Below, one piece after another: positions 18,798 through 27,152 of a stretch of DNA of 34,973 nt. The DNA is from a virus: positions 1 through 34,973 of the IMG/VR virus record IMGVR_UViG_3300013094_000146; one strand, 5' to 3'. Position 1 is the first letter of the stretch. Every line of letters starts with the position of its first letter. Position numbers and translations under genes: made by a program. The notes beneath the pieces were generated by a model, which made no database searches, was not told where the DNA came from, and was given only the letters and a program-made list of their open reading frames with translations.

Positions 18798-20993
18798 TTA
18801 TTTTTTTGCCGGAGTTGAATTATTAAATGTTTTATCTGGTGTTGATGTATAGCTCTCAGGTAATTCTTGCCCAGGAATTCTAACACCATCTATATTTTGT
18901 ACAAATGTACCACCTTGGAATTTACTAGTAACACCTGTAACTTTATAAACTCCTTGCCATTGTGACACTGGTGCAGTTTTTGATTTGCCAAAATCAAACA
19001 ATCCTGTTGAAAGATTTAAATCTATTGGTGTAGAAAATCCTACACTAATATGCACTTCGCCTGTTTGATGGCACATTGATCCATCAGAATTTAAATTTTG
19101 AGACACTGGTTTTGCAGAGTATGTTCCTGCGCCACTTTGAAAAATATAATATGGATCTCCAAGAATTTCTAAATTTAATTCTATCATTTCTGCTTTACTA
19201 GTTATAGCATCATGCCACAATCTAGCCGCTCGTGTGGCTTCTGTTTCATTACCACCACCGCCTTGTTTATCTGTACCTGTTATCCAGTTAACAAATCGCA
19301 TTGCGGTTGACAGCGTTCCTGGATTTTTTGATGGAGCATTTCCAGGACTGTTTGGATTAATGTCTTCTTGTTTCTTATCTTTTGCTCCACTGCTATCTAC
19401 TGCTTTAACATTGTCTTGTGTTTGTTTAAGTTTTGAACTGCCCATCACACCGACTATACCTAAACCAAATTCAATATTAAATTTTATAATATCAATATTT
19501 TTTCCTGTATAGATATAGTTGTAAGATTTAACTATTTCTTTCTTTAGATTGTCTATGCCAACTGGTCCGGTATTAGGACTTGCAATGTTTGAACTATGAG
19601 TAAGATAAGGGATAACTCTATATACTAATAGTCTTGGTTTTGTTCCTGTATATGGATAATTTGCAGTACTAGTAATATTATAAACTTGACAGTCAATATG
19701 CCACCATTGGCGTTGTCCTTTATCATCTACTTGTCCTGTTGACAATGCTTGTTTTGCATAATCACTATTCAACAGTACTTGATTAATAACGTTCATAATA
19801 TCCATATTCTGAGTAAATTTCATTTCGCCAGTAGTGGGATCAATAAAATTATTTGCTCGAACATTGGTATCTTTATTTTTATCGTAAACCTTGTTGTCTT
19901 TTCCAACACGTTGATCACCTTTACGAGTATCAGTAAATCCTAATATTGATTTTCCTAACGCATTACAAGTTGCATCAGATTGTATCAATGTACTATTTTT
20001 ACTGCTTCGTGTTACACCTAATTGTTTAGCAATTGAGTCTGCATCAACTGCGGTCGTTGCTGGCGCTGGTGTTTCAACTTTGTCGCCTCCTTTTGATCCT
20101 GTATCAGACCAATACTCGGTAGGAAATACTATTACTATTTCGTCAGGCACTTCTACAATGCCTTCTGTTTTTAATTGTTTTAATTTTGCATTAAGAACTG
20201 CTTGCAAACTTTTTTCACCAGTTTGCAAAATTTGCTGTACAGTTTTTCCTGAAACAGATATATCGCCTTTTAATCCTGCGTCAGCAAGAGAGTGTGCTTG
20301 TGCATTCCACGGAATACCTGAACAACTATACGTAGCGCCATTTTCGTTAACTGATATACTAATTTCAGTTATCTTAATAGGAATCTTACGACTTGTATTT
20401 GGAATACTTGCTATTTGTCCTGTTTCGGTGTTACCTCTAAAATCTAATGTTAGCAGAAACGGTGCTTGAACCCAATTGTCATGTCCTGCTTTTTGAGCCG
20501 CAGTTTGTAACGCTATAGGAAACATTCCCATACTATAAGGTTCTATCACAGTAAATGAAAGATTACAAACATTTGATATTGAATTTGTTTGTAATACTGG
20601 CAAGGTGGCTAATTCAAGTTTGTCAATATAGAATTCAAAAGATCCGTAAGGTGTCTTAACTCGATTTTGCGGACTAGCACTTGCATCTTTTAATATTAAA
20701 GGTATTGCTTGCCCCTTCATATATTTTGAAGGATCCTTTAGTTGTGCATCAGTCAGTACACCTAAACCTATTTGATATGTATAACTTGCATATTTAAGTA
20801 AGGGATTAGGTAGTGGTAATTTAGGTTTGGTTAACCCAGAAAAGAAGTTACTAAAAAATCCAGACGAGCCTCCTCCAGACGCCGCAGACAATCCAGTTGC
20901 CGGTCCTGATGATGCTAAAGATTTAGCCGCGGCAGCACCTGCACCAATTGCAACTGTTGCGCCTACGACTGTACCTACATTAACTCCACTCAT
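18798..20993 (-). CDS. Large structural protein, possibly the gp27-like baseplate hub
   Basis: A protein of 731 residues lying directly before gp5. The first 45 residues are Ala/Gly/Ser-rich with a hydrophobic stretch (VGATVAIGAGAAAA), so that part may be flexible or membrane-active. Residues of about 110-230 have a beta-barrel look (YGSFEFYIDKLELATLPVLQ, then CNLSFTVIEPYSMGMFPIAL). The C-terminal third also looks structural (EMIELNLEILGDPYYIFQSG, then GVYKVTGVTSKFQGGTF), a pattern seen in hub proteins of the gp27/gpD type. In T4 the gp27 trimer holds gp5, so an adjacent hub gene fits, but the sequence alone does not prove this and the protein is much longer than T4 gp27 (about 390). It is separated by one base from the gp53 gene. 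Confidence 0.6.
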   Translation of the reverse strand: MSGVNVGTVVGATVAIGAGAAAAKSLASSGPATGLSAASGGGSSGFFSNFFSGLTKPKLPLPNPLLKYASYTYQIGLGVLTDAQLKDPSKYMKGQAIPLILKDASASPQNRVKTPYGSFEFYIDKLELATLPVLQTNSISNVCNLSFTVIEPYSMGMFPIALQTAAQKAGHDNWVQAPFLLTLDFRGNTETGQIASIPNTSRKIPIKITEISISVNENGATYSCSGIPWNAQAHSLADAGLKGDISVSGKTVQQILQTGEKSLQAVLNAKLKQLKTEGIVEVPDEIVIVFPTEYWSDTGSKGGDKVETPAPATTAVDADSIAKQLGVTRSSKNSTLIQSDATCNALGKSILGFTDTRKGDQRVGKDNKVYDKNKDTNVRANNFIDPTTGEMKFTQNMDIMNVINQVLLNSDYAKQALSTGQVDDKGQRQWWHIDCQVYNITSTANYPYTGTKPRLLVYRVIPYLTHSSNIASPNTGPVGIDNLKKEIVKSYNYIYTGKNIDIIKFNIEFGLGIVGVMGSSKLKQTQDNVKAVDSSGAKDKKQEDINPNSPGNAPSKNPGTLSTAMRFVNWITGTDKQGGGGNETEATRAARLWHDAITSKAEMIELNLEILGDPYYIFQSGAGTYSAKPVSQNLNSDGSMCHQTGEVHISVGFSTPIDLNLSTGLFDFGKSKTAPVSQWQGVYKVTGVTSKFQGGTFVQNIDGVRIPGQELPESYTSTPDKTFNNSTPAKK

Positions 20994-20994
20994 G

Positions 20995-21294
20995 TTATAA
21001 ACCTAAGGCAGTTTTTAAACTGCTGTTTTTACAAATATAAATTTGTGTGCCCGGTACAAAATCTAAAATAGGATCTTGTAAAACATCAAGATTTCGTTGT
21101 ATAAAGACCCACCACAAATTAGAATCACCATATAAATCATATGCTAATAAATCTGGTCGGTATGTGTATTGAGGTTCAATAGTATATAGATAATCATCAG
21201 CTTCAGCACTAACTGATCTAATAGACAGTACATCTAAATGATTGTTTACTACCTCAGTAGTATACCAAGGACTTGTATTTGTATAAGTTGCCAT
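20995..21294 (-). CDS. 53: Baseplate wedge protein gp53 (LysM-like)
   Basis: A 99-residue protein with the gp53 signature: YRPDLLAYDLYGDSNLWWVF, then RNLDVLQDPILDFVPGTQIY. This is a LysM-like fold used in T4-like phages to join wedges to the hub. I chose the ATG at 21294-21292 (start MATYTNTSPWY) because it lies one base past the TAA of the preceding gene (TAATATG). The frame stays open five more codons to an upstream TTG at 21309, which has no supporting ribosome site. It is shorter than T4 gp53 (about 196), containing essentially just the core domain. Its order next to the hub genes, gp5, gp25 and gp6 supports the call. Confidence 0.85.
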   Translation of the reverse strand: MATYTNTSPWYTTEVVNNHLDVLSIRSVSAEADDYLYTIEPQYTYRPDLLAYDLYGDSNLWWVFIQRNLDVLQDPILDFVPGTQIYICKNSSLKTALGL

Positions 21295-21295
21295 A

Positions 21296-22288
21296 TTAAA
21301 TATATCCAAATGGGCTGTTTAAATACCCGCCGCCGACAAATCTGTCAAGGCTAAATGTACGAGCACTAGCTCTGCTGTAAATTGGTTGTAGTGTTATAGT
21401 AAACGAACTCTTAGTTGGCACATGGCTAATACCGCCACTAGTCTTTCCACCTAATCCTAAACTACCTGCTAATCCTGCAATAGCACCAACTCCGCCTGCA
21501 ATACTGCTTATGCCATCAGTAAGTCCGCTTGGTATTCCTGGAAATGTATCTCCTAAGCTGTCTGATAATCCACCAATTGAATCCGCAATTCCTTCAATTG
21601 CTCCTGCCATACTGCCTACAACTGGCACACCAATGTAGTCACAGTCATTAGGCAATGTTGTATTAAATGCTGTTACAACAACTGGTACATTTTTAAAAAC
21701 AAATTGTCCGTATCCGTTTAGTTTTACTACTGGTGGAGGGTTTCCTGCCTTTGGATCAAGACCAGTAAACATTTTAGTTAAACTACGTAAATAATGAACG
21801 GCAGCAATCCAATATAATCCTTCAGTAGGATCAGACACATTCATAGGTGCTGTAATTGTAATTGCTCCAGGATCACTATTTTTAAATGCTTGAAATTGAA
21901 AGTTAGTGTGTACCGTTTCAACTTTGTTATACGATGCGGCACTAGCAATAGTAATTGTAGGAGTATACGGAAATATTAATCCGCCTGCATCTTTTAATGG
22001 TGTAAGCACTGGACTATTTCTAAAGCTGGGCCATAATGGGAGACTTAATCTGACACGCCAATCGCTATCGGGAGCATCGCCTCCACCAAATGCGGCAAGT
22101 GCGCTACTTAAATCGCCAATTGCTTCTCCCGCGGCTGGTAAACTGCTCGAACGTAGTGCGCTTCCAACTTCACTTACGGCCGCTACAGCACCAGCTATAT
22201 TTCTAGCAACGTTAATTGAACTAGTTGTTGAGGATATAACACCTGATCCTGCTGATACTCGTGTAATTGTTGATCCGTTAACTGCCAT
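21296..22288 (-). CDS. Tail tube cap-like baseplate protein (gp48/gp54-like)
   Basis: A 330-residue protein, first gene of the leftward baseplate operon. The N-terminal 75 residues are low-complexity Ser/Ala/Gly. The core has LIFPYTPTITIASAASYNKV, then GLYWIAAVHYLRSLTKMF, then GYGQFVFKNVPVVVTAFNT with NDCDYIGVP, and near the end SFTITLQPIYSRAS. This matches the general layout of tube-like proteins such as gp48 and gp54, where a closing beta strand is introduced by a proline-containing turn. A Gly/Ser-rich insert at about 225-290 resembles a membrane-friendly linker. The position before gp53 fits gp48 in environmental T4-like phages. The ATG at 22288 has a good AGAGGA site. Alternative: another tube-related or tail-completion protein. 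Confidence 0.55.
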   Translation of the reverse strand: MAVNGSTITRVSAGSGVISSTTSSINVARNIAGAVAAVSEVGSALRSSSLPAAGEAIGDLSSALAAFGGGDAPDSDWRVRLSLPLWPSFRNSPVLTPLKDAGGLIFPYTPTITIASAASYNKVETVHTNFQFQAFKNSDPGAITITAPMNVSDPTEGLYWIAAVHYLRSLTKMFTGLDPKAGNPPPVVKLNGYGQFVFKNVPVVVTAFNTTLPNDCDYIGVPVVGSMAGAIEGIADSIGGLSDSLGDTFPGIPSGLTDGISSIAGGVGAIAGLAGSLGLGGKTSGGISHVPTKSSFTITLQPIYSRASARTFSLDRFVGGGYLNSPFGYI

Positions 22289-22310
22289 AATAAAATCCTC
22301 TTTTGGTACA

Positions 22311-22318
22311 ATATTTAG
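22311..22318 (-). promoter_or_regulatory. Candidate late promoter for the baseplate operon
   Basis: On the minus strand the sequence is CTAAATAT, related to the T4 late box TATAAATA. It lies 23 bases before the ATG of the first baseplate gene, leaving room for a short leader and the AGAGGA ribosome site. It directly abuts the -35 of the opposite sigma-70 promoter. Confidence 0.5.
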
Positions 22319-22347
22319 TTGACTTTATAAAGTGCGTAGTTTATAAT
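22319..22347 (+). promoter_or_regulatory. Sigma-70-type early promoter for gp55-gp47-gp46
   Basis: TTGACT at 22319-22324 and TATAAT at 22342-22347 are separated by exactly 17 bases: a textbook host housekeeping promoter. It is followed at 22357-22360 by GGAG and then the ATG of gp55 at 22370. It implies that the late sigma factor is itself made early by unmodified host polymerase. Confidence 0.8.
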
Positions 22348-22369
22348 TAACAATCCGGAGAATGAATTA

Positions 22370-23215
22370 ATGACAATACCATCAACCCCAAAAGTAAATT
22401 ACTTAAACAATAAGGATATGCTAGCGGAAATACACAAGTCAAAAAGTAGTTATTGTGTTTTTGCTAAACCAGAATATCATCAATATGATTTAATTGTACC
22501 AAGTTTAGATAAGATTAATATTAGAACAATAGCTGAAGCTAAACGAAATAAAGCTAAACGGTTAGGAGATGCTGATTATCAAACTCGTAAAAAGGCTGGA
22601 GAAAAAATTAAACAAGCCGATTGCGAAGTAGATTATAAAAAGATTCCAAAACAAGATTTAATTTTTAGAGTTATGACATTTGATCATATTCCATTAAACA
22701 ATACTCGTAAAAAGAATCCAAAAAGTCTAGCGGATCATAGAGATAAAGTTAACTTTCCGCCATTCCAACATTGGAAGTTTAATGAAAATGATGAATTAGA
22801 ATGTGTTGGTAAAAGTCATTGGAAAGGTACTCTAGCTAAAGGCAAGTTTGATAAAGATGCTGGCCAAATTACTAACAACTTAGCTAGAATGATGTTAAAG
22901 TTATGTGAAAGGTATGCTACTCGCGGTAACGTTCGCGGCTATACTTACAATGACGAGATGAAAGGGCAAGCCATTTTGCAATTAACACAGATAGGACTAC
23001 AATTTGATGAATCAAAATCAGACAATCCTTTTGCGTATTTTACTGCGGCTGTTACTAATAGCTTTGTTCGTGTTATTAATATAGAAAAGCGTAATCAAAA
23101 CATCCGTGACGACATATTAGAAATGAACGGAATGAATCCAAGTTATAGCCGTACTGGTGCCGGTGAGCATGCCGCGGCGTTAAAACGACATGCAGAGGAC
23201 ACATCTAGTGAGTAA
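22370..23215 (+). CDS. 55: Late-transcription sigma factor gp55
   Basis: A protein of 281 residues whose C-terminal half carries the sigma-like core of T4 gp55: NNLARMMLKLCERYATRGN, then YNDEMKGQAILQLTQIGLQF, then NPFAYFTAAVTNSFVRVIN with EKRNQNIRDDIL. This corresponds to the sigma region 2 helices that bind polymerase and open the TATAAATA late box. T4 gp55 has 185 residues; here about 100 extra N-terminal residues are basic (AEAKRNKAKRLG) and of unknown role. The ATG at 22370 has GGAG nine bases upstream. Its 3' end overlaps the start of gp47. It is placed back to back with a late-type box for the baseplate genes it would switch on. Confidence 0.9.
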   Translation: MTIPSTPKVNYLNNKDMLAEIHKSKSSYCVFAKPEYHQYDLIVPSLDKINIRTIAEAKRNKAKRLGDADYQTRKKAGEKIKQADCEVDYKKIPKQDLIFRVMTFDHIPLNNTRKKNPKSLADHRDKVNFPPFQHWKFNENDELECVGKSHWKGTLAKGKFDKDAGQITNNLARMMLKLCERYATRGNVRGYTYNDEMKGQAILQLTQIGLQFDESKSDNPFAYFTAAVTNSFVRVINIEKRNQNIRDDILEMNGMNPSYSRTGAGEHAAALKRHAEDTSSE

Positions 23216-24221
23216 TTTGTTTAAAAAAATCGCCGCATTTACAGACATTCATTTTGGATTGAAGTCTAATAGCTCTGTTCACAACCAGGACTGCGAAGAC
23301 TTTGTAGATTGGTATATTGCTAAAGCAAAGGAGGAAGGTTGTGATACAGGTATCTTTATGGGTGATTGGCATCATAATCGTAATAGCCTTAACATTACTA
23401 CAATGGATTATAGCCTCAGGGCCTTGGAGAAGTTGGGGCAAGCGTTTGATAACTTCTATTTCTTTCCTGGTAATCATGATTTGTATTACAAAGATAAACG
23501 GGACATACACTCTGTGGAATTTGGAAAATACATTCCTGGCATTACTGTCGTACACGAGCCTACTACTATTGGAGATGTCACAATGTGTCCCTGGCTTGTC
23601 GGTGAAGAGTGGAAAACAATAAGCAAAAAGGGTGGCAAATATTGCTTTGGGCATTTTGAATTGCCTAAATTCTTTATGAACGCTATGGTGCAAATGCCAG
23701 ATCATGGTGAATTGCAAGTAGATGCATTTAAAGGATTTGAAATGGGGTTCAGTGGGCACTTCCATAAGCGCCAGATGAACGAAAATATGTGTTACATTGG
23801 TAATGCATTTCCGCACAACTATTCAGATGCTTGGGATGATGACAGAGGAATGATGATATTAGAATGGGGAGGACAACCTGAATTTCACAGTTGGCCTGCT
23901 CAACCTACATTCCGTACAGTTAAACTAAGCCAACTTATCGATGAAGCTGATACAATTATTAAACCTAAACAACATTTACGTGTTAGTTTAGACATTGATA
24001 TCAGTTTTGAAGAAGCTAGTTTTATTAAAGAAAAGTTTATTGCTGATTATGATATCCGTGAGCTCACTTTAATTGCAGAAAAGAAAGAGATTGAGATTAA
24101 TACCAACATTGATATACAAGCATTTGAAAGTATTGATCAAATTGTAAGCAATCAAATTGTAAGTATTGATTCAGATACCTACGACAAAAATACACTATTG
24201 GCGATTTATAGTAGCCTATGA
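23208..24221 (+). CDS. 47: Recombination nuclease subunit gp47 (Mre11/SbcD-like)
   Basis: This calcineurin-type metallophosphoesterase shows the metal-binding motifs in order: FTDIHFG (D-x-H), GDWHHNR, GNHDLYY, GHFELP and GHFHKR. With gp46 it forms the Mre11-Rad50-type complex that resects DNA ends for T4-like recombination-dependent replication. I prefer the GTG at 23208 (337 residues): it has AGAGGA 8 bases upstream, overlaps the gp55 stop, and leaves the short N-terminus typical of T4 gp47. An in-frame ATG at 23190 would add six residues. The gene ends in an ATGA overlap with gp46, so the two subunits are probably made in a coupled way. Confidence 0.93.
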   Translation: MSNLFKKIAAFTDIHFGLKSNSSVHNQDCEDFVDWYIAKAKEEGCDTGIFMGDWHHNRNSLNITTMDYSLRALEKLGQAFDNFYFFPGNHDLYYKDKRDIHSVEFGKYIPGITVVHEPTTIGDVTMCPWLVGEEWKTISKKGGKYCFGHFELPKFFMNAMVQMPDHGELQVDAFKGFEMGFSGHFHKRQMNENMCYIGNAFPHNYSDAWDDDRGMMILEWGGQPEFHSWPAQPTFRTVKLSQLIDEADTIIKPKQHLRVSLDIDISFEEASFIKEKFIADYDIRELTLIAEKKEIEINTNIDIQAFESIDQIVSNQIVSIDSDTYDKNTLLAIYSSL

Positions 24222-25996
24222 TTAATATTAAGGAATTAACCGTTAGAAATTTTATGAGCGTGGGTAATCAAACCCAGGCTGTAAACTTTGCACAACAAAA
24301 CCTAACACTTGTACTAGGTGAAAACTTAGATCAAGGCGGAGATGACAGCGGTTCACGCAATGGTACAGGTAAAACTACTATTGTAAACGCATTAACCTTT
24401 GCTTTGTACGGACAAGCATTAACCAATATTAAAAAAGATAACCTTGTTAATAAGATTAACAACAAAGGTATGCTAGTTACACTAGCATTTGAAAAAGATG
24501 GTATTGATTATCGTATAGAACGTGGACGTAAACCTAATGTTCTTCAGTTTTATGTTAATGATGTAGAACAAAGTACAGAAGAAACTGATGACGCACAGGG
24601 CGATATGCGTGAAACACAAAAGGATTTAGATGACTTGTTAGGTATGAGTCATGATATGTTTAAACATATTGTGGCACTTAATACCTATACAGAGCCTTTC
24701 CTTAGTATGCGGGCTAACGATCAACGTGCTATTATTGAACAATTACTTGGTATTACTGTATTAAGTGAAAAAGCAGAAGCACTTAAAGAGTTAATTAAGT
24801 CCACTAAAGATGAAATTACACAAGAAAGTGCCGCTATTGAAGCTACTAAACGTAGCAACGAAGGTATACAAAAGAGTATTGATAGTTTAACAACTAAACA
24901 AAGTGCATGGAATACTCAGCAACAAGCAGAGATTGAAAAGATAGCTCGTGCTATTGTAGAGTTAGAAAGCGTGGACATAGATGCTGAGATTGCGAAGCAC
25001 GGCGAGCTAAAAGCCTATGAAGAGAAGGCAGCGAAGCTGAAAAGCCTGAATAAGGAGCGGGCTACGTTAGATAGCGCGATAGCGCAAGCGGAGCGAAGCG
25101 TCACGAAGTATGATCGCGAGCTTGGCCTTCTGGCTAATAAGACCTGTCACGCCTGTGAACAAGAGCTACATGATCACAAACATGAAGAAATGACTGCTAC
25201 CGCACAAGCCCACCTTGACGAGGCCCGGAAATATCACGATAAGGTCACACAAGATTTAGCTAAAATCACTGGTGAGATTGCGCAGTTAGGTGAGCTTACA
25301 CAACGTCCCAACACTTATTATGACACTATCGAGCAGGCTCTCAAGCATCAAAACAACTTAAAAAGTCTGGAAACACAGCTAACAGTTAAAGCAGGAGAGT
25401 CAGATCCTTATCAAGAACAAATAGATGAGCTAAAACATACGGCTATGGTAGAAGTTTCTTGGGATCATGTCAACGCACTCAGCAGTTTAAAGGATCATCA
25501 GGAGTTCTTACTCAAGCTATTGACGTCAAAAGATTCATTTATTCGCAAGAAGATCATAGATCAGAACCTAGCTTACTTGAATAATAGGCTTACCTATTAC
25601 CTTGATAAGATGGGTTTACCACATACTGTGCTGTTTCAGAACGATTTATCCGTGCTGATCACACAGTTAGGGCAAGACTTAGACTTTGATAATCTAAGTC
25701 GAGGCGAACGTAATCGACTAATCCTGGGCTTGTCGTGGGCATTCCGTGATGTTTGGGAGTCACTGTATCAGCAGATTAACTTGTTGTTTGTTGACGAGTT
25801 GATCGATAACGGCTTAGATGCGAGTGGTGTAGAAGGCGCACTGGCTGTACTTAAGAAGATGGCACGTGAACGCAAGAAGAATATATTCTTGATTTCGCAC
25901 AAAGATGAACTAATTGGCCGTGTTAACAACGTATTAAAGGTTGTTAAAGAAAACGGATTCACTAGTTATGCTAACGATTTAGAAATAACCGAATGA
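24218..25996 (+). CDS. 46: Recombination nuclease ATPase gp46 (Rad50/SbcC-like)
   Basis: A 592-residue SMC-like ATPase. The Walker A loop is at about residues 46-54 (SRNGTGKTT, with K52). Long coiled-coil arms follow at about 180-300 and 330-440, flanking a zinc-hook Cys-His-Ala-Cys at 310-313. The ABC signature LSRGERNR is near 492, Walker B (LLFVDEL) near 525, and the final ISHKDE is the switch-histidine region. It partners gp47. The length is close to T4 gp46 (560). The start overlaps the gp47 stop (ATGA) and the end overlaps the next gene. Oddly, base composition rises sharply from about 24970 (about 53% GC over 25021-25140 by hand count), and codon choice differs between the two halves. 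Confidence 0.95.
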   Translation: MINIKELTVRNFMSVGNQTQAVNFAQQNLTLVLGENLDQGGDDSGSRNGTGKTTIVNALTFALYGQALTNIKKDNLVNKINNKGMLVTLAFEKDGIDYRIERGRKPNVLQFYVNDVEQSTEETDDAQGDMRETQKDLDDLLGMSHDMFKHIVALNTYTEPFLSMRANDQRAIIEQLLGITVLSEKAEALKELIKSTKDEITQESAAIEATKRSNEGIQKSIDSLTTKQSAWNTQQQAEIEKIARAIVELESVDIDAEIAKHGELKAYEEKAAKLKSLNKERATLDSAIAQAERSVTKYDRELGLLANKTCHACEQELHDHKHEEMTATAQAHLDEARKYHDKVTQDLAKITGEIAQLGELTQRPNTYYDTIEQALKHQNNLKSLETQLTVKAGESDPYQEQIDELKHTAMVEVSWDHVNALSSLKDHQEFLLKLLTSKDSFIRKKIIDQNLAYLNNRLTYYLDKMGLPHTVLFQNDLSVLITQLGQDLDFDNLSRGERNRLILGLSWAFRDVWESLYQQINLLFVDELIDNGLDASGVEGALAVLKKMARERKKNIFLISHKDELIGRVNNVLKVVKENGFTSYANDLEITE

Positions 25997-26256
25997 GAGA
26001 CAAGGACGAAGAGCTACATCAGCAGTTGATGGATGTGTTTCGTAAGTATTTTGCAGAGAATCAGCAGTGGTTCAATGACGATACTTACGCTAGCACCATA
26101 CGACTTCGTCATTTATTATCAGATATTAGGCACATTTGCTCGGCAAGACGCAAAGAAATTAGGCTTTGGCAAATAGAAAAGCGAGCGCAGTTAGATGAAC
26201 GCAAGGTTCGTCGCGCTCAAAAGAAGGCAAAGGGAGGCGGGGAAGTCGATAACTAG
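25993..26256 (+). CDS. Small basic helical protein of unknown function
   Basis: An 87-residue protein that I do not recognise. It is expected to be mostly helical: an acidic/polar N-terminus (LHQQLMDVFRKYFAENQQW), a middle with RLRHLLSDIRHICSARRKEI, and a strongly basic tail rich in Arg and Lys ending in a Gly run. The ATG overlaps the gp46 stop (ATGA), so it is translated with the nuclease genes, and the start is well supported by that coupling. The basic tail would suit binding to nucleic acid or to the gp46/47 complex, but nothing in the sequence shows that directly. It is 3 bases from the GIY-YIG gene. Confidence 0.75.
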   Translation: MRDKDEELHQQLMDVFRKYFAENQQWFNDDTYASTIRLRHLLSDIRHICSARRKEIRLWQIEKRAQLDERKVRRAQKKAKGGGEVDN

Positions 26257-26259
26257 TTG

Positions 26260-26703
26260 ATGTCATGGTATTATAAAGATCAATTAGTTTCAGAACTTCC
26301 TGAAGACTGTGTAGGATTCGTATATATAATCACGAATATTACATCAGGACGCATGTACATAGGCAAAAAACTAGCAAAATTCTCAAAAACTACTACTAGA
26401 ACAGTAAAATTAAAGAACGGCACTAAGAAAAAAAAGAAAATCCGTAGCAAAATTGACAGCGATTGGCCCGAATATTATGGTTCAAGCCCTGAATTAACCA
26501 AGGATGTTACGCAGTTAGGTAGAGAAAACTTTAAGAGAGAGATACTTTTTTACTGTATCAGCAAGGCAGAAATGTCGTACGTAGAGGCTAGGGAACAGTT
26601 TTCACGCAAAGTTTTAGAGTCAAACGACTACTATAACGGCCATATTCAGGTGCGTGTACACGGTTCACACATTCGTAAACTCCAAGAAAACAAGGAAAAA
26701 TAA
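26260..26703 (+). CDS. GIY-YIG family endonuclease (possible homing type)
   Basis: A protein of 147 residues with a variant GIY-YIG core: GFVYIITNITSGRMYIGKK at residues 18-36 gives the VYI...YIG pair. Further on come WPEYYGSS, GRENFKREIL, a Glu-containing helix (YVEAREQF) and a late Asn (YYNGHI), the positions where the family keeps its catalytic Glu and a conserved Asn. A Lys-rich insert (KNGTKKKKKIRSK) lies between strand and helix and may contact DNA. Similar free-standing nucleases occur in T4-like phages. The ATG at 26260 is chosen; a TTG one codon earlier is also in frame. It follows the 87-residue gene by 3 bases, and its stop codon is the first base of the structured gene-free block. 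Confidence 0.8.
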   Translation: MSWYYKDQLVSELPEDCVGFVYIITNITSGRMYIGKKLAKFSKTTTRTVKLKNGTKKKKKIRSKIDSDWPEYYGSSPELTKDVTQLGRENFKREILFYCISKAEMSYVEAREQFSRKVLESNDYYNGHIQVRVHGSHIRKLQENKEK

Positions 26704-27131
26704 CGCCAAATAAGCCCGCACCGGCGTAGTTATGGTGCCCTAAATCCGTTCTGATGTGCGACGGTAAGGAATCTCTGCTTGGCGCAGAGTAACAAGTCAC
26801 TATCCTTTACCGGACGATGATCAGATATGCCTATAACTGGTTTGACTTGCAGAAAACAAATTTAAAAGGCTAAAAGAAGGGAGAAAAACCCTATGTTAAT
26901 ATATGTGGTAGCGAATGTATATTAACAGCCGTCATATAAAGACTGCGCTCGAGGTACCGGATGACCGCCTCTGTAATGCGTTATTGCTACTGTGATCATG
27001 TTCAACTCAGATAATGTCCACGTTTTGCCCGGCTAGGGCAAAGTGTGACTGAACAATCTAGATAATATCTTAAGTGCTTCGCACTATAAATTGTTAAAAG
27101 AAATAAGAAAAGTTTGAGCGAAAGCGAAAAA
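26701..27131 (+). ncRNA. Candidate structured non-coding RNA region behind the GIY-YIG gene (class unknown, strand uncertain)
   Basis: There is no credible gene in about 430 bases, and GC is about 44% over 26701-27060 by hand count, above most of the window. Many inverted repeats occur: a possible H-type pseudoknot (26703-26707 with 26723-26727, crossed by 26718-26722 with 26734-26738); a long arm 26762-26770/26803-26812 enclosing a 6-bp hairpin 26773-26778/26784-26789; AGGG/CCCT at 26878-26892; a perfect 9-bp stem 26895-26903/26918-26926; a 12-bp stem with two G-U pairs 27019-27030/27036-27047 inside GTTCA/TGAAC; and AGTGC/GCACT at 27073-27085 inside AACAAT/ATTGTT, though the last two outer helices share bases and cannot both form fully. 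I found no tRNA, tmRNA, RNase P or convincing group I core. Confidence 0.5.
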
Positions 27132-27152
27132 CAGAAGAACGCAAGTTCTTCT
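27127..27152 (-). terminator. Rho-independent terminator after gp26 and its extension
   Basis: On the minus strand an 8-bp stem AGAAGAAC/GTTCTTCT with a 4-base loop (27133-27152) is followed by GTTTTT. It begins one base past the stop codon of the -1 extension frame at 27153-27155. On the plus strand the loop is GCAA (a GNRA tetraloop) and the following bases are T-rich (TTATATT), so it may also stop rightward transcription leaving the nuclease genes. Confidence 0.8.

Noticed and set aside
21906-22322. Plus-strand open frame of 138 codons across the baseplate promoter
   Set aside because: It is antisense to the tube-cap-like gene and would run through the divergent promoter region; no ribosome site.
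23205-23816. Minus-strand open frame of 203 codons
   Set aside because: It lies fully within gp47 on the other strand, and gp47 has all its metal motifs in order; no sign of a real protein in the shadow frame.
26749-26775. Hammerhead ribozyme (CTGATG at 26751)
   Set aside because: The required CTGA-x-GA plus GAAA core and three stems are not present.
26704-27131. Group I intron
   Set aside because: GTTCA followed by CAGATAATGTCC at 27000-27019 resembles the R element, but no paired S element, P3 partner or P4/P6 core could be placed, and there is no interrupted gene on both sides.
26701-27152. tRNA or tmRNA gene
   Set aside because: No T-arm sequence, no acceptor-stem pairing and no CCA-type end could be found.
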